In this document: in pieces, positions 5,763-5,982 of the stretch
How positions within the stretch are numbered: the stretch's first letter is position 1
How the letters are laid out: each line of letters begins with the position of its first letter
Assembly: GCA_015767395.1 (NCBI GenBank)
Contig: JADWMI010000155.1
Coordinates: 1 to 5,982 of the forward strand
Source of the DNA: Bacteroidota bacterium
GTDB taxonomy: Bacteria > Bacteroidota > Bacteroidia > Flavobacteriales > Flavobacteriaceae
Direction: 5' to 3'
DNA: 5,982 nucleotides
The notes under the pieces: model-generated
What the model was told of the DNA's origin: nothing
The model's input: only the letters and a program-made list of their open reading frames with translations
Database searches by the model: none
Position numbers and translations under genes: made by a program

Positions 5763-5982
5763 TTATTTAGCTCTTTCTAGGATTTCTACTAACCTCCAAC
5801 GTTTTGATTTACTCATTGGACGTGTTTCCATTATTCTAACAGTATCTCCAATATTGCAATCATTTGTCTCATCGTGTGCAACATATTTCTTGGTGCTTAA
5901 CACGAATTTTCCGTACATAGGGTGTTTCACTTTTTTCACTTCAGCAACAACAATAGATTTCTCCATTTTATTACTAGAAACT
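5763..5982 (-). CDS. rpsQ: 30S ribosomal protein S17 (uS17), 5' end cut by window edge
   Basis: S17 is a primary 16S rRNA-binding OB-fold protein that helps early small-subunit assembly. The visible frame gives 72 residues, VSSNK then [40 protein letters not shown] and [20 protein letters not shown], ending EILERAK. An ATG lies at 5966-5964, but I do not take it as the start. The frame stays open up to the edge, and the five residues before it (VSSNK) match the conserved segment before the internal Met in S17; E. coli S17 reads [13 protein letters not shown] there. A start at 5966 would give only 67 residues, against about 84 in the family, and would lose the first OB-fold strand. About 12 residues are therefore expected beyond the window. 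The family signature [18 protein letters not shown] is intact. Confidence 0.95.
   Translation of the reverse strand, partial: VSSNKMEKSIVVAEVKKVKHPMYGKFVLSTKKYVAHDETNDCNIGDTVRIMETRPMSKSKRWRLVEILERAK

Noticed and set aside
5968..5976. TAG TAA TAA on the minus strand, read at first as the end of rpmC just before rpsQ.
   Set aside because: It lies out of the S17 frame. The S17 frame through the same bases is open and encodes conserved S17 residues, so these bases are inside rpsQ.

Overview
The window is a stretch of a bacterial ribosomal-protein (spc-type) operon. It is read entirely on the minus strand, so gene order runs from high to low coordinates. The organism is most likely a member of the Bacteroidota, class Flavobacteriia. 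The grounds are strong AT-richness, flavobacterial-looking protein sequences (IF-1, L18, L36 and S14 in particular), start sites without Shine-Dalgarno sequences, and secY followed directly by infA and rpmJ. The genus cannot be fixed from the sequence alone.

Transcription order is: rpsQ (S17, 5' end cut by the right window edge), rplN (L14), rplX (L24), rplE (L5), rpsN (S14), rpsH (S8), rplF (L6), rplR (L18), rpsE (S5), rpmD (L30), rplO (L15), secY, infA (IF-1), rpmJ (L36, 3' end cut by the left window edge). All starts visible inside the window are ATG. Stops are TAA except rplR and rplX, which use TAG. Genes are separated by 2 to 17 bases, and secY and infA overlap by one base (TAATG). The one exception is a 62-base gap between rpsN and rpsH, which holds an AT-rich imperfect hairpin. 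I see no intrinsic terminator in the reading direction, no convincing internal promoter, no tRNA or rRNA, and no repeat, mobile element or CRISPR array. There is no gene-free stretch above 62 bases.

The genes work together. Ten or more proteins of both ribosomal subunits are made from one message alongside SecY, the channel through which nascent chains leave the cytoplasm, and IF-1, which acts in initiation.

Two edge details change the annotation. First, rpsQ does not start at the ATG at 5966: the frame stays open to the window edge and encodes the conserved residues before that internal Met, so the gene is 5'-truncated. Second, the first 85 bases hold the start of rpmJ. S14 and L36 both appear to be zinc-independent (C-) forms. 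This is a conserved housekeeping locus and I find no evidence of an undescribed system; the findings below are modest.
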